Positions 1 to 6,896 of a stretch of 8,207 nt of DNA are shown here, in pieces; position 1 is the stretch's first letter, and each line of letters starts with the position of its first letter. Source of the stretch: Muribaculaceae bacterium (GTDB lineage: Bacteria; Bacteroidota; Bacteroidia; Bacteroidales; Muribaculaceae); assembly GCA_024400895.1 (NCBI GenBank), contig JAKSMA010000105.1, positions 1 through 8,207 on the forward strand. The letters are read 5' to 3'. The translations under genes and the position numbers were made by a program. Below the pieces are notes generated by a model. The model searched no databases. It worked only from the letters and a program-made list of their open reading frames with translations, and was not told where the DNA came from.

Positions 1-57
1 CTGCTTGGCCATGGGCGCAATATAGAAGAGGAAATCGCAATTCGCAAAGGCAAATGA
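1..57 (+). CDS. 3' end of an unidentified gene upstream of radC (partial)
   Basis: Reading frame 1 is open from the window edge to a TGA at 55-57 and gives the C-terminal peptide LLGHGRNIEEEIAIRKGK. The TGA overlaps the first radC ATG (54-56) in an ATGA arrangement, which is common for co-transcribed, translationally coupled genes. The tail is hydrophilic and charged. It is too short for me to name a family. The frame used by radC is also open back to the window edge, so a longer RadC N-terminus cannot be fully excluded, but the overlapping stop/start pair makes a separate upstream gene the simpler reading. Confidence 0.5.
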   Translation: MLGHGRNIEEEIAIRKGK

Positions 58-773
58 TGATGGACGGCGATAATAAATCACTCGTAGGAACTCGCGCTCT
101 GAAGCTGCATACTTCTGAGGACGACCGCCCACGCGAAAAAGCCTTGAAATATGGCTTCGAAGCGTTGTCTGATGCCGAACTGATGGCGATTGTCATCGGC
201 AGCGGTACGCCAGGTGAGAGCGTGGTCGACCTTTGCCAGCGCATTCTAACTGACAATGACGGCAAACTGTCCAATATTTTCCGCTCGGGCATCAAGGGAC
301 TCACGAAATATAAGGGCGTTGGCCCAGTGAAAGCCATTGAATTGATGTCGGCGCTCGAACTTGCCAGTAGGTACCGTGAAGAAGAAATCGATAGTAAGCA
401 AATCACCTGTAGCAAAGATGCTTACGATTACCTCCGCTATAAGATGGATTATCTTGAGCATGAGGAAATTTGGATATTGATGCTCAATAGAGCGAAAAAG
501 GTGATTGGGTGCAAACGTATGAGTGTGGGCGGCACAACCGCCGCTGTGGGCGATATCAAGATGATTTTGCGTGAGCTTCTCGACAATCTTGCCGACGGCG
601 TGATTCTGGCTCACAATCATCCGAGCGACAATGCCCGCCCCAGTATGCAAGACGATAATCTCACGGAGCGTGTGCAGGCCGGTTGCCGCGCTGTGGATGT
701 TGAATTCCTCGACCACATCATCGTGTGTCGTGGTGGGAAATACTACAGCTATTTAGACAACGGCCGACTATAG
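54..773 (+). CDS. radC: RadC family JAMM-domain protein
   Basis: This is a 239-residue protein of normal length for the RadC (UPF0758) family. Residues about 25-106 form the N-terminal helix-hairpin-helix part (RPREKALKYGFEALSDAEL, then LTKYKGVGPVKAIEL at 83-97). Residues about 118-239 are the JAMM/MPN-like domain with the metal-site motif HNHPSDNARPSMQD: H187, H189 and D200 are the expected zinc ligands, and E137 or E138 is the likely catalytic acid. The usual HNHPSG is HNHPSD here (D192). RadC was once linked to DNA repair in E. coli, but that role was withdrawn and the cellular function remains unsettled. Three ATGs in a row (54, 57, 60) make the exact start ambiguous; 54 overlaps the upstream stop. 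A strong terminator follows at 839-885. The presence of the HhH part favours a core chromosomal copy over the shorter mobile-element RadC-like proteins. Confidence 0.93.
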   Translation: MMMDGDNKSLVGTRALKLHTSEDDRPREKALKYGFEALSDAELMAIVIGSGTPGESVVDLCQRILTDNDGKLSNIFRSGIKGLTKYKGVGPVKAIELMSALELASRYREEEIDSKQITCSKDAYDYLRYKMDYLEHEEIWILMLNRAKKVIGCKRMSVGGTTAAVGDIKMILRELLDNLADGVILAHNHPSDNARPSMQDDNLTERVQAGCRAVDVEFLDHIIVCRGGKYYSYLDNGRL

Positions 774-838
774 CCAAAAAATTGTTCATTGGAGATTTTA
801 CTTTGGCTGAGTGCTTCAGTGCAAGGTGAAAATGAAAA

Positions 839-885
839 CAGGGTGATGTGTGCTTAGCGACACATCACCCTGATAATGTTTTTTT
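839..885. terminator. Bidirectional intrinsic terminator between radC and the convergent lipoprotein gene
   Basis: A perfect 13-bp stem (CAGGGTGATGTGT at 839-851 with ACACATCACCCTG at 860-872) closes an 8-nt loop. On the plus strand it is followed by a run of seven T at 879-885, which suits the end of radC. On the minus strand the stem leads into TGTTTTCATTTTC, also T-rich, so it can end transcription from the lipoprotein gene whose stop lies at 903. One hairpin serving two convergent genes is a common economy. Confidence 0.88.
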
Positions 886-902
886 CAGGAAACGTCGGCG
901 AA

Positions 903-1322
903 TTATTTAGCGCCTACAACGTACCATTTGCCATCGACTTTTAAGCAATTGGTTTCGCTCTCAGTTGTTGTTCCGTCTTCTTTGGTGTTTTTGGTTTTAA
1001 CCTTTGCAGTTTCACCATCGATTTTTTCGCTAATCACTTCGATACTCTTTACCTTTTCTTTGGCAGCTTTTTCCTTGTCCATTTGTTGGCCCATTAAAGC
1101 AAGACCCTTAACAGTTTCAGCTTGTTTCTTTACTTCTTCAGGGGTTAGGATAGACTTGTCGGCTTTGCAGCAAAGGCTGAAAGCTGCTTCGTAATCTTCT
1201 GCAAGGACAGCTTTTGAGTAGGCTTCTACAACACTTGTTGGAGAATCTTGTTTGCCACCACAAGCAGTGAGCATCAATGTTGCACCGATGACCATAAGAA
1301 GGCCGAATAAATACTTCTTCAT
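903..1322 (-). CDS. Small DUF4878-like lipoprotein
   Basis: The 139-residue product starts with a classic lipoprotein signal: MKKYLFGLLMVIGATLMLTAC, with a lipobox LTAC and the lipidated cysteine at residue 21. The mature part begins CGGKQDSPTSVVEAYSKAVLAEDYEAAF and ends NCLKVDGKWYVVGAK. An N-terminal helix, a short conserved Leu/Cys patch and a C-terminal strand ending in a KWYV-type motif fit the NTF2-like DUF4878 lipoproteins common in Bacteroidota; the family call is from memory of that pattern. A lysine/glutamate-rich helix lies at about 61-105. Function is unknown. The acidic export signal seen after the cysteine in many surface-exposed Bacteroidota lipoproteins is not obvious, so a periplasm-facing location is a reasonable guess. 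It lies 33 bp downstream of the YiiX-like gene on the same strand with no promoter motif between them, so the two are probably co-transcribed. Confidence 0.85.
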   Translation of the reverse strand: MKKYLFGLLMVIGATLMLTACGGKQDSPTSVVEAYSKAVLAEDYEAAFSLCCKADKSILTPEEVKKQAETVKGLALMGQQMDKEKAAKEKVKSIEVISEKIDGETAKVKTKNTKEDGTTTESETNCLKVDGKWYVVGAK

Positions 1323-1355
1323 ACGATGAAAATTTTAATTAGTTAATAAAAAATA

Positions 1356-2018
1356 TTATTTCTCGATAGTTGTTCTAAACACTTTCCGTTTCGCTATTTG
1401 TGGCGATGTCCACAGCAATTCTGGGTAGATGGTGGAATAGCTGTTGCCATCATTAACCAGGTTTATCCCTTCTTTCAAATATGCTCTCCACACCAGTTCC
1501 GAACAATAGAGCTCGGTGGTGTCGTTGAGGTCATAGTCGTTGTCAAACAACACCTTCTGCTCCACTTTGGAGAAAGCCTCGCGTGCAGCTCTCAAGGCAG
1601 ATGCGTTGTCGCATCTGATGCTCGCCGAAGCCCCTGCCATTGCCCTGCTCGGGTCGTAGAAGTCGGCTATGGGTTCACATTTGAGATACTCAGGCTCTCC
1701 CTGTGGTGCCTCTCCCGGAACTGCGTGTATCACGTGCCACCCCGAAGGCATGTGGTAGGCTATGCCCACATGCGAGTAATCGCTATTACTGGCTTGGGTC
1801 ACGACTAAGCTTTCTGCGCTAAGTCCGTTGCGAAACATCAAGTCGCCAGAACGCAATTCGGTGGTGTCGTACATTACGCGGATGTGCTGCTCCATTAATT
1901 TTTTCTCCCGCTGATGGAGATGCACCCAAAGCAATAGAAGAGAAAAAACCAACACAGCGATTATCCCAAGGAGTAATTTAGAGGGCAAACGCCAATTAAT
2001 CTTGCACTTAATGCACAT
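1356..2018 (-). CDS. Membrane-anchored YiiX-like permuted papain-fold cysteine hydrolase
   Basis: This 220-residue protein has a basic N-terminus, one membrane segment at about 14-33, and a soluble domain that should face the periplasm. The domain has the circularly permuted order of the YiiX/C92 branch of the NlpC/P60 superfamily: RSGDLMFRNG (57-65), then the histidine block YSHVGIAY (H83), and towards the C-terminus the cysteine block YCSELVWRAY (C172). H83 and C172 are the expected catalytic pair. Members cleave or transfer amide or ester bonds (peptidoglycan peptides, acyl lipids), but the substrate cannot be read from the sequence. The N-terminus contains a CIKC pair (C2, C5) before the membrane helix; a TTG start at residue 11 would remove it. 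A -7-like motif at 2024-2031 lies almost on the start codon. The lipoprotein gene follows after 33 bp, suggesting an envelope-related operon. Confidence 0.85.
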   Translation of the reverse strand: MCIKCKINWRLPSKLLLGIIAVLVFSLLLLWVHLHQREKKLMEQHIRVMYDTTELRSGDLMFRNGLSAESLVVTQASNSDYSHVGIAYHMPSGWHVIHAVPGEAPQGEPEYLKCEPIADFYDPSRAMAGASASIRCDNASALRAAREAFSKVEQKVLFDNDYDLNDTTELYCSELVWRAYLKEGINLVNDGNSYSTIYPELLWTSPQIAKRKVFRTTIEK

Positions 2019-2023
2019 ATATG

Positions 2024-2031
2024 CAAATCTA
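2024..2031 (-). promoter_or_regulatory. Candidate -7 promoter element for the YiiX-like gene
   Basis: On the minus strand this reads TAGATTTG, a full match to the Bacteroidota -7 consensus TAnnTTTG. It ends only 5 nt before the ATG at 2018, so the transcript would be leaderless or nearly so if the motif is used. I see no good -33 TTTG at the expected distance. It could be a chance match in A/T-rich DNA, or a sign that the true start codon lies further downstream. Confidence 0.35.
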
Positions 2032-2136
2032 CAAAAAAGTTGTGATATTTATATGGATTTTGCGATTAAATTTGCTGCTGAGGGAATAATCTTGTTCTTT
2101 TAACCCCAAAAGTGCATCTGGACATGGATAATTAGC

Positions 2137-2180
2137 AAAACAACAATAGGAGGAAAACGCTTCGTTTTTCCTCCTAATTG
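2137..2180 (-). terminator. Intrinsic terminator of dnaB
   Basis: The arms at 2144-2159 and 2163-2180 pair as CAA-TAGGAGGAAAA-CG with its complement, with single-nucleotide bulges and a 3-nt loop (2160-2162). On the minus strand the stem is followed by TTGTTTTG (2143-2136). It begins about 29 nt after the dnaB stop at 2209 and lies before the YiiX-like gene, so it separates the two units. Confidence 0.8.
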
Positions 2181-2208
2181 CATATCGTAATAAAAGGTCG
2201 AAATATCC

Positions 2209-3798
2209 TTAAAATGGAATTTTCTCGTCGTCTGCGGCTGTGAGGAAGTCGACATTTGGTGCAGGTGGCGTGAATTCGGGTTGTGGTGCAGGTGCGGCTT
2301 CCAATGGTGTGGCACCGCCGTCTTCGCCGTTGATTTTCGATTCGTATGTTTCGGTGCTTGCGGTGAGGCTTTCCTCCCAATTCTCGAATCGCGCATATTT
2401 GCCCACAAATCGCATTGGCACATCGCCCACCGAACCACTACGATGCTTGGCGATAATGAATTCTGCCTTGCCACGAATGTCGTTGCCTTCTGCGTCGACA
2501 CCCGATTTTGTATAGTATTCCGGACGGTGGATGAAGCAAACGATATCGGCGTCCTGCTCGATAGAACCAGATTCACGAAGGTCGCTCAATTGTGGGCGCT
2601 TGCCGTTCTTGTCGTCGCCACGCGATTCCACGTTACGGTTGAGCTGCGAAAGTGCGATGATAGGAATATTCAATTCCTTCGCCAACTGTTTCAGCGAACG
2701 CGAAATCGTACTCACTTCCTGTTCGCGGCTACCGAATTTCATGCCCGTTGCATTCATCAGCTGCAAGTAGTCGATGATAATCATCTTCACATCATGCTCC
2801 TTCACGAGGCGGCGTGCCTTTGTGCGAAGTTCAAACACTGAAAGCGAAGGCGTGTCGTCGACATACAGTGGGGCAGAGTAGAGGTTTTTGATGCGGCTCA
2901 TCAGATTGTCCCAGTCGGCTTGGCTCAACTGTCCACTCTTGATTTTCTCGCTCTCCAAGTTGCAGACATTACTAATCAAGCGGTTCACAAGTTGGAGGTT
3001 TGACATTTCGAGTGAGAAGACAGCCACAGGAGTGTTGAAATCCACAGCCATGTTCTTGGCGATAGAGAGCACGAGCGCCGTTTTACCCATTGCAGGACGA
3101 GCCGCGATGATGATAAGGTCGCTGTTTTGCCAACCCGAGGTCACCTTGTCGAGGTCGCGATAACCAGTTTGCAAGCCACTCAAACCGCTCTCGCGATTGG
3201 CAGCTTCCTGAATCTTGTTGATAGCTTCGCTAATCACAGGGTCGATTTGTGTAACATCGCGCTTGAGTGTGGTTTTCGACAGTTCAAACAACTTTCCTTC
3301 AGCCTCTTGCATCAGGTCGTACACATCAATCGACTCATCGAAAGCCAGCGTTCCAATCTGCGAGCTGTAGCTGATAAGTTCGCGAGAAAGGTACTTTTGT
3401 GCCACGATTTGGGCGTGGTATTCAATGTTGGCAGCCGAAGAAACGCGACTGGTCAGTTCAGAAATATGCACCGCACCACCCACTTCTTCAAGGTGATTGC
3501 TTGTGCGAAGCTGCTGGGTAACGGTGAGCAAGTCGATAGGGAGTTGCTGGGCACCGAGGTCGCGGATAGCCTCATAGATGAGTTGGTTGGCGCGCAAATA
3601 GAAACTTTCAGGTTTCAGAATATCGCTCACCAAAGAATATGCATCCTTTTCAAGCATGATAGCGCCAAGCACAGCTTCCTCAAATTCAATGTCTTGAGGT
3701 TGTGTTTTTCCCATTTCCACCGATGCATCGCTCTCGTGCACCGGTTTGCGGCGGTATTGTTGACGATTATTAGATTGTTTTGCTGTTTCGAATTCCAT
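2209..3798 (-). CDS. dnaB: Replicative DNA helicase DnaB
   Basis: This 529-residue protein is the hexameric ring helicase that unwinds DNA at the fork and recruits primase. Residues about 33-135 are the DnaB N-terminal domain (IEFEEAVLGAIMLEKDAYSL), followed by a linker to about 200 and the RecA-like C-terminal domain. That domain has Walker A ARPAMGKT (233-240, K239), the catalytic glutamate in SLEMS (E264), Walker B MIIIDYLQL (D343), SQLNR at 384-388, the DLRESGSIEQDAD block (406-418), and the arginine-finger region AKHRSG (R453). No intein is present. After about residue 475 comes a low-complexity, proline- and acid-rich tail ending AADDEKIPF, which resembles the SSB C-terminal tip. The first 35 residues are polar and likely disordered. 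A -7 motif at 3841-3848 and a terminator after the gene suggest that it is transcribed alone. Confidence 0.97.
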   Translation of the reverse strand: MEFETAKQSNNRQQYRRKPVHESDASVEMGKTQPQDIEFEEAVLGAIMLEKDAYSLVSDILKPESFYLRANQLIYEAIRDLGAQQLPIDLLTVTQQLRTSNHLEEVGGAVHISELTSRVSSAANIEYHAQIVAQKYLSRELISYSSQIGTLAFDESIDVYDLMQEAEGKLFELSKTTLKRDVTQIDPVISEAINKIQEAANRESGLSGLQTGYRDLDKVTSGWQNSDLIIIAARPAMGKTALVLSIAKNMAVDFNTPVAVFSLEMSNLQLVNRLISNVCNLESEKIKSGQLSQADWDNLMSRIKNLYSAPLYVDDTPSLSVFELRTKARRLVKEHDVKMIIIDYLQLMNATGMKFGSREQEVSTISRSLKQLAKELNIPIIALSQLNRNVESRGDDKNGKRPQLSDLRESGSIEQDADIVCFIHRPEYYTKSGVDAEGNDIRGKAEFIIAKHRSGSVGDVPMRFVGKYARFENWEESLTASTETYESKINGEDGGATPLEAAPAPQPEFTPPAPNVDFLTAADDEKIPF

Positions 3799-3840
3799 AT
3801 CAAATTAGCTATTTCGTGTTGAATCATAATTTCTTGAATG

Positions 3841-3848
3841 CAAAGTTA
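3841..3848 (-). promoter_or_regulatory. dnaB promoter, -7 element
   Basis: The minus strand reads TAACTTTG, a full match to TAnnTTTG. A start site some 5 nt downstream would give a leader of roughly 35-40 nt before the ATG at 3798. I see no clean TTTG -33 element about 20 bp upstream, so the call rests on the -7 box and its position. Confidence 0.6.
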
Positions 3849-3914
3849 AACTAAACCCACGAAATATTCTACATTTTCCCCCCGAAAATATCCACATTCT
3901 TTCAACAGCCGTTG

Positions 3915-3956
3915 TCAATTTCTTTTCTGCAGTTATTGCTTTGTTCAATTTCTTTT
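3915..3956. repeat. Two 12-bp direct repeats spaced 30 bp, upstream of the GH3 gene
   Basis: TCAATTTCTTTT occurs at 3915-3926 and again at 3945-3956, start to start exactly 30 bp (about three helical turns), each preceded by a TTGT. Both lie in the divergent dnaB/GH3 intergenic region, 79-120 bp upstream of the GH3 -7 box. Spacing in phase with the helix would suit a dimeric regulator, but no regulator gene is in the window. Chance repetition in T-rich DNA is also possible. Confidence 0.45.
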
Positions 3957-3957
3957 G

Positions 3958-4007
3958 TACATTATTAATGTATTAAGGAATGATAAAAGATTCTAAAATG
4001 ATTCCTT
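3958..4007. repeat. Two inverted repeats just upstream of the GH3 promoter
   Basis: TACATT (3958-3963) pairs with AATGTA (3967-3972) around a 3-nt centre. Right after it AAGGAAT (3975-3981) pairs with ATTCCTT (4001-4007) around a 19-nt centre. The second dyad ends about 27 bp before the GH3 -7 element, where an activator or repressor could act. There is no T-run suited to a terminator on the plus strand. Operator function is inference only. Confidence 0.4.
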
Positions 4008-4034
4008 TATGGCCATTGGTTGGAAATAAATGAG

Positions 4035-4042
4035 TATATTTG
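4035..4042 (+). promoter_or_regulatory. GH3 gene promoter, -7 element
   Basis: TATATTTG matches TAnnTTTG exactly and lies 54 bp before the ATG at 4097, giving a leader of about 50 nt. The nearest -33-like sequence, TTGG at 4016-4019, is only 15 bp upstream rather than about 20, so the promoter may depend on an activator. Confidence 0.65.
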
Positions 4043-4096
4043 TAAATTCAACGGATAATGCTCTGTTGTTAAGTAGAAAAAAATACCCTCATATAT

Positions 4097-6613
4097 ATGA
4101 AAAATCAATACTTAAAGAAGATTATTTTCAGTGTGATGGCACTCTGCTTCATGGCAATGCCTGCCGGTGCTGCAAAAAAATTGAGTAAGGCAGAAGCTGC
4201 GTTGCAGAAGAAGGTTGAAGCCACTCTTGCCAAAATGAAACTTGAGGAAAAAATGGACCTCCTTGGTGAATACAAGGGCGGATTCAGCACTTGCCCTATT
4301 CCTCGCCTCGGCATTCCTGAGGTGAAAATGGCAGATGCCTCTGTTGGCGTTCGCAATTATGGCAAGTCCACTCAATATCCTGCTTCGGTGGTGGTGGCTT
4401 CGACATGGAGCCGCCGAATGATGGCTGCTTTGGCCACTTCGCTTGCTGTCGATTGCAAAGCCCGTGGCGTTGGTATCTTGCTGGGACCGGGTGTGAACAT
4501 TATGCGTTCGCCTGTGTGTGGCCGTAATTTTGAATACTATAGCGAAGACCCATATCTCACCGCCCAGATGGCTGTGCCTTTCATTCAAGGACTTCAGCAG
4601 AATGGCGTGGCTGCGGTGGTGAAGCATTTTGCACTCAATAATATGGAATGGGGGCGTCACCGCATAAATTCGCGTGCCGATGAACGCACTTGCCACGAAA
4701 TCTATTTCCCTGCCTTCCGCGCTGCTGTTGAAGAAGGTCATGTGGCTGCGGTGATGGATTCGTATAATTTGGTGAACGGTATGTATGCCACCGAAAACAG
4801 TTGGCTCAACACGAAGATTCTCCGCAATATGTGGGGATTTGATGGCGTGGTGATGAGCGACTGGGGTGCAACTCACGGCGTGGGCAGTGCCATGCGTGGC
4901 GGTCTTGACCTTGACATGGATGGCAAGGACAGGGCGAAATACTTCAACCGCGATAGTTTGCAGAATGCGCTCAGCAATGAAGGTATCACTTTGGACATGA
5001 TTAACGAGAAGGTGCGCCATATCCTTACAATGATTTACCGCTTTGAGTTCGACAAGTCGAAGCCGGCCGACGACCTCGCGTTGCTCAACAATAAGAACAA
5101 TGCTCAAGTGGCGCAAAAAGTGGCTGAAGAGGGTATCGTGCTGCTGAAAAACCAAGGAAGCCTCCTTCCTATGCCAAAGGCTAAATCTGTGATGGTGGTA
5201 GGACCGTTTGCCGATCAGATTCCTTGTGGCGGCGGTAGCTCTAAAGTTACACCTTACAACACTACTTCCATCACTGGTGGACTGAAAGTGGTGCTGAAGA
5301 ATACTGATATCAAGGGACATCAAATCTACGATGAAGAGCCCTGTACACACCTCTATCGCGACCGCGGTGGCCGCACTGAGGGACTCAAGGCTGAATACTT
5401 CAACAATCCAAATCTCGGTGGCATGCCGCTGATGACTGATTACGTGGATGGCTTGAACTTCTATTGGGGCAAGGGCACTCCTCAGCCTGATTTCTTGGGG
5501 ACAGATAATTTCTCTGTACGATACACTGGCTATTTGCGTGTGCCTGCTTCGGGCGAATACACATTGGTGCTTTCGAGCGACGATGCGAGTCGTCTGTGGA
5601 TAGATGATGCTATGGTGCTCGACAACTGGGGCGACCATTCATTCCGCGGAAATGAACTTACCATCAACCTCCAGGCCAATCGCGACTACGCTGTCCGTAT
5701 CGACTACACAGAATCGGAAGGCGAAGCTGGTATCCGATTGGGCTATCGCATTGCTCAAGTCGACAATCTGGCTACTGATGCAGCGCTTTGCGATGCTGTG
5801 ATTGTAACTGCAGGTTTTGGCGAGAAGATTGAAAGAGAAGGCACCGACCGTCCTTGGCAATTGCCGGCCGACCAGGTGAAGATGATTAAAGACGCTGCTG
5901 CATCGAATGCAAATGTGGTGGTTGTGCTCTTTACTGGTGGCGCTGTAGATGTCAGCTCTTGGGCCAATGATGTTCGTTCTATCATTTGGGCTGGTTATCC
6001 CGGCCAGGGCGGTGGTCAAGCGTTGGCTAACATTATTACCGGCAAGGTGAATCCAAGCGGTAAGCTCACAGCTACATGGGCAAATCAATGGGAAGATTAT
6101 TCTTCAAGCAATAATTTCTATGAAAAGAGCGGAGAAGACTACCTTGATTATGAAGAACGCCTTTTGGTGGGTTATCGCTCATTCGACAAAGATGACGTGG
6201 CACCTGCATTCCCATTCGGCTTCGGTCTGAGTTACACCAGGTTTGCTTCTAGCACCCTCAAGGTGAAACGCAACGACACTCAGTGCCAAGTGAAGGTGGA
6301 TATTGCCAACACTGGCAAGGTGGAAGGAGCAGAAGTGGTGCAAGTGTATGTCGAGCCTGTGAATGTGGGAGAAAACGACCCAGTGCAGACGCTGCGCGGT
6401 TTTGAAAAGGTGACTTTGAAGCCGGGTGAAAAGAAGACTGTGACAATGATGCTCGATGCAAACGCATTCTCTACCTACAAAGCTCCAAAGAAAGCGTTCA
6501 CGCTCGACCCTGGGCAATATAAAATTAAGGTGGGAGCTTCGTCGCGCGACATTCGTCAGACCTTCTTGTTGAAGGTTGATCGCCCAGTGAAGACAGCCAT
6601 GATTTCTGAATAA
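4097..6613 (+). CDS. Secreted GH3 beta-glucosidase-type glycoside hydrolase with PA14 insertion
   Basis: This 838-residue enzyme has a Sec signal peptide (MKNQYLKKIIFSVMALCFMA, likely cut near AGA at residues 23-26) and no lipobox, so it should be periplasmic or exported. The GH3 N-terminal barrel covers about 38-315: PIPRLGIPEVKMAD, the KHFALN block (K176, H177), and the nucleophile Asp in GVVMSDWGA (D255). The GH3 C-terminal domain starts near 340 (VLLKNQGSLLPM) and is interrupted at about 425-555 by a PA14 module (LKAEYFNNPNLGG, ASGEYTLVLSSDDASRLWID, GIRLGY). It resumes at about 560 with the acid/base motif EREGTDR (E581). A fibronectin-III-like domain fills about 720-825. This order matches PA14-bearing beta-glucosidases such as the Kluyveromyces marxianus enzyme, where PA14 shapes the active site. 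Beta-glucosidase is the best guess; beta-xylosidase or other exo-activity is possible. Pipelines often label such genes bglX, but E. coli BglX has no PA14. No susC/susD pair is in the window. A MITE-like insertion starts about 28 bp after the stop. Confidence 0.93.
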   Translation: MKNQYLKKIIFSVMALCFMAMPAGAAKKLSKAEAALQKKVEATLAKMKLEEKMDLLGEYKGGFSTCPIPRLGIPEVKMADASVGVRNYGKSTQYPASVVVASTWSRRMMAALATSLAVDCKARGVGILLGPGVNIMRSPVCGRNFEYYSEDPYLTAQMAVPFIQGLQQNGVAAVVKHFALNNMEWGRHRINSRADERTCHEIYFPAFRAAVEEGHVAAVMDSYNLVNGMYATENSWLNTKILRNMWGFDGVVMSDWGATHGVGSAMRGGLDLDMDGKDRAKYFNRDSLQNALSNEGITLDMINEKVRHILTMIYRFEFDKSKPADDLALLNNKNNAQVAQKVAEEGIVLLKNQGSLLPMPKAKSVMVVGPFADQIPCGGGSSKVTPYNTTSITGGLKVVLKNTDIKGHQIYDEEPCTHLYRDRGGRTEGLKAEYFNNPNLGGMPLMTDYVDGLNFYWGKGTPQPDFLGTDNFSVRYTGYLRVPASGEYTLVLSSDDASRLWIDDAMVLDNWGDHSFRGNELTINLQANRDYAVRIDYTESEGEAGIRLGYRIAQVDNLATDAALCDAVIVTAGFGEKIEREGTDRPWQLPADQVKMIKDAAASNANVVVVLFTGGAVDVSSWANDVRSIIWAGYPGQGGGQALANIITGKVNPSGKLTATWANQWEDYSSSNNFYEKSGEDYLDYEERLLVGYRSFDKDDVAPAFPFGFGLSYTRFASSTLKVKRNDTQCQVKVDIANTGKVEGAEVVQVYVEPVNVGENDPVQTLRGFEKVTLKPGEKKTVTMMLDANAFSTYKAPKKAFTLDPGQYKIKVGASSRDIRQTFLLKVDRPVKTAMISE

Positions 6614-6630
6614 GCAATTCGCGTTTAATT

Positions 6631-6640
6631 CAATTTCGGC
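6631..6640 (+). repeat. Left copy of the target-site duplication of the MITE-like element
   Basis: CAATTTCGGC lies directly before the left terminal inverted repeat and is repeated exactly at 7108-7117. The true duplication could be 6-10 bp, because a few bases at its GGC end may belong to the element terminus instead. Confidence 0.7.
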
Positions 6641-6739
6641 CTCAGTGGAAAAAAGGTGTGGATAGTGCGAATTTGCGTCTACGATAGAGGAACTGTTTGA
6701 GAACCGTACATGCATACTTGAATGTATGAAATCAAAAAG

Positions 6740-6875
6740 TCGATATGGTTAGACAGGAGGTCGGTGACCTCCTGTGAGTGAAGTGGCAACGACTTCCGAA
6801 AGCACGCTTTCTGCGCTCGTTTCCCCTCCACTCCCACAGTCGCGCTTTCGCCCGACTGCAGTCTAACCACCTCGA
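6740..6875. repeat. Hairpin-rich segment bounded by 15-bp inverted repeats
   Basis: The outer arms are TCGAnnTGGTTAGAC (6740-6754) and its complement GTCTAACCAnnTCGA (6861-6875), matching at 13 of 15 positions. Inside lie a perfect 10-bp stem with a 3-nt loop (ACAGGAGGTC 6753-6762 with GACCTCCTGT 6766-6775), GAAAG/CTTTC around CACG (6798-6811), and CAGTCG/CGACTG (6837-6842 with 6853-6858). A weaker pairing, CTGTGAGTG near 6772 with CACTCCCACAG near 6829, nests in the same sense. The segment could fold as one branched DNA or RNA structure. Function is unknown. Confidence 0.55.
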
Positions 6876-6896
6876 AGAAAAATCGCTGGCGCGAAC

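Noticed and set aside
2067..2074. A plus-strand TAAATTTG promoter motif that would drive transcription antisense to dnaB
   Set aside because: There is no -33 element at the right distance, and a single 8-bp degenerate match in A/T-rich DNA is expected by chance.
3127..3822. A 231-codon plus-strand frame opposite dnaB
   Set aside because: It is antisense to the conserved DnaB N-terminal half, has no domain and no promoter, and is a composition artefact.
4112..5638. A 508-codon open frame on the minus strand opposite the GH3 gene
   Set aside because: It lies entirely antisense to a gene with clear GH3 motifs. Its product is rich in His, Ser, Ile and Arg with no recognisable domain, the pattern of a codon-bias shadow.
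6653..6728. Hairpins around CATAC/GTATG (6713-6717 with 6724-6728)
   Set aside because: The stem is only 5 bp and A/T-rich, and overlaps an alternative TACAT/ATGTA pairing, so it is not distinguishable from chance.
6740..6875. Invertible phase-variation promoter, as in Bacteroides capsule loci
   Set aside because: The 15-bp inverted repeats have a suitable size, but the enclosed DNA is G/C-rich, contains no TAnnTTTG promoter motif, and no recombinase gene is nearby.
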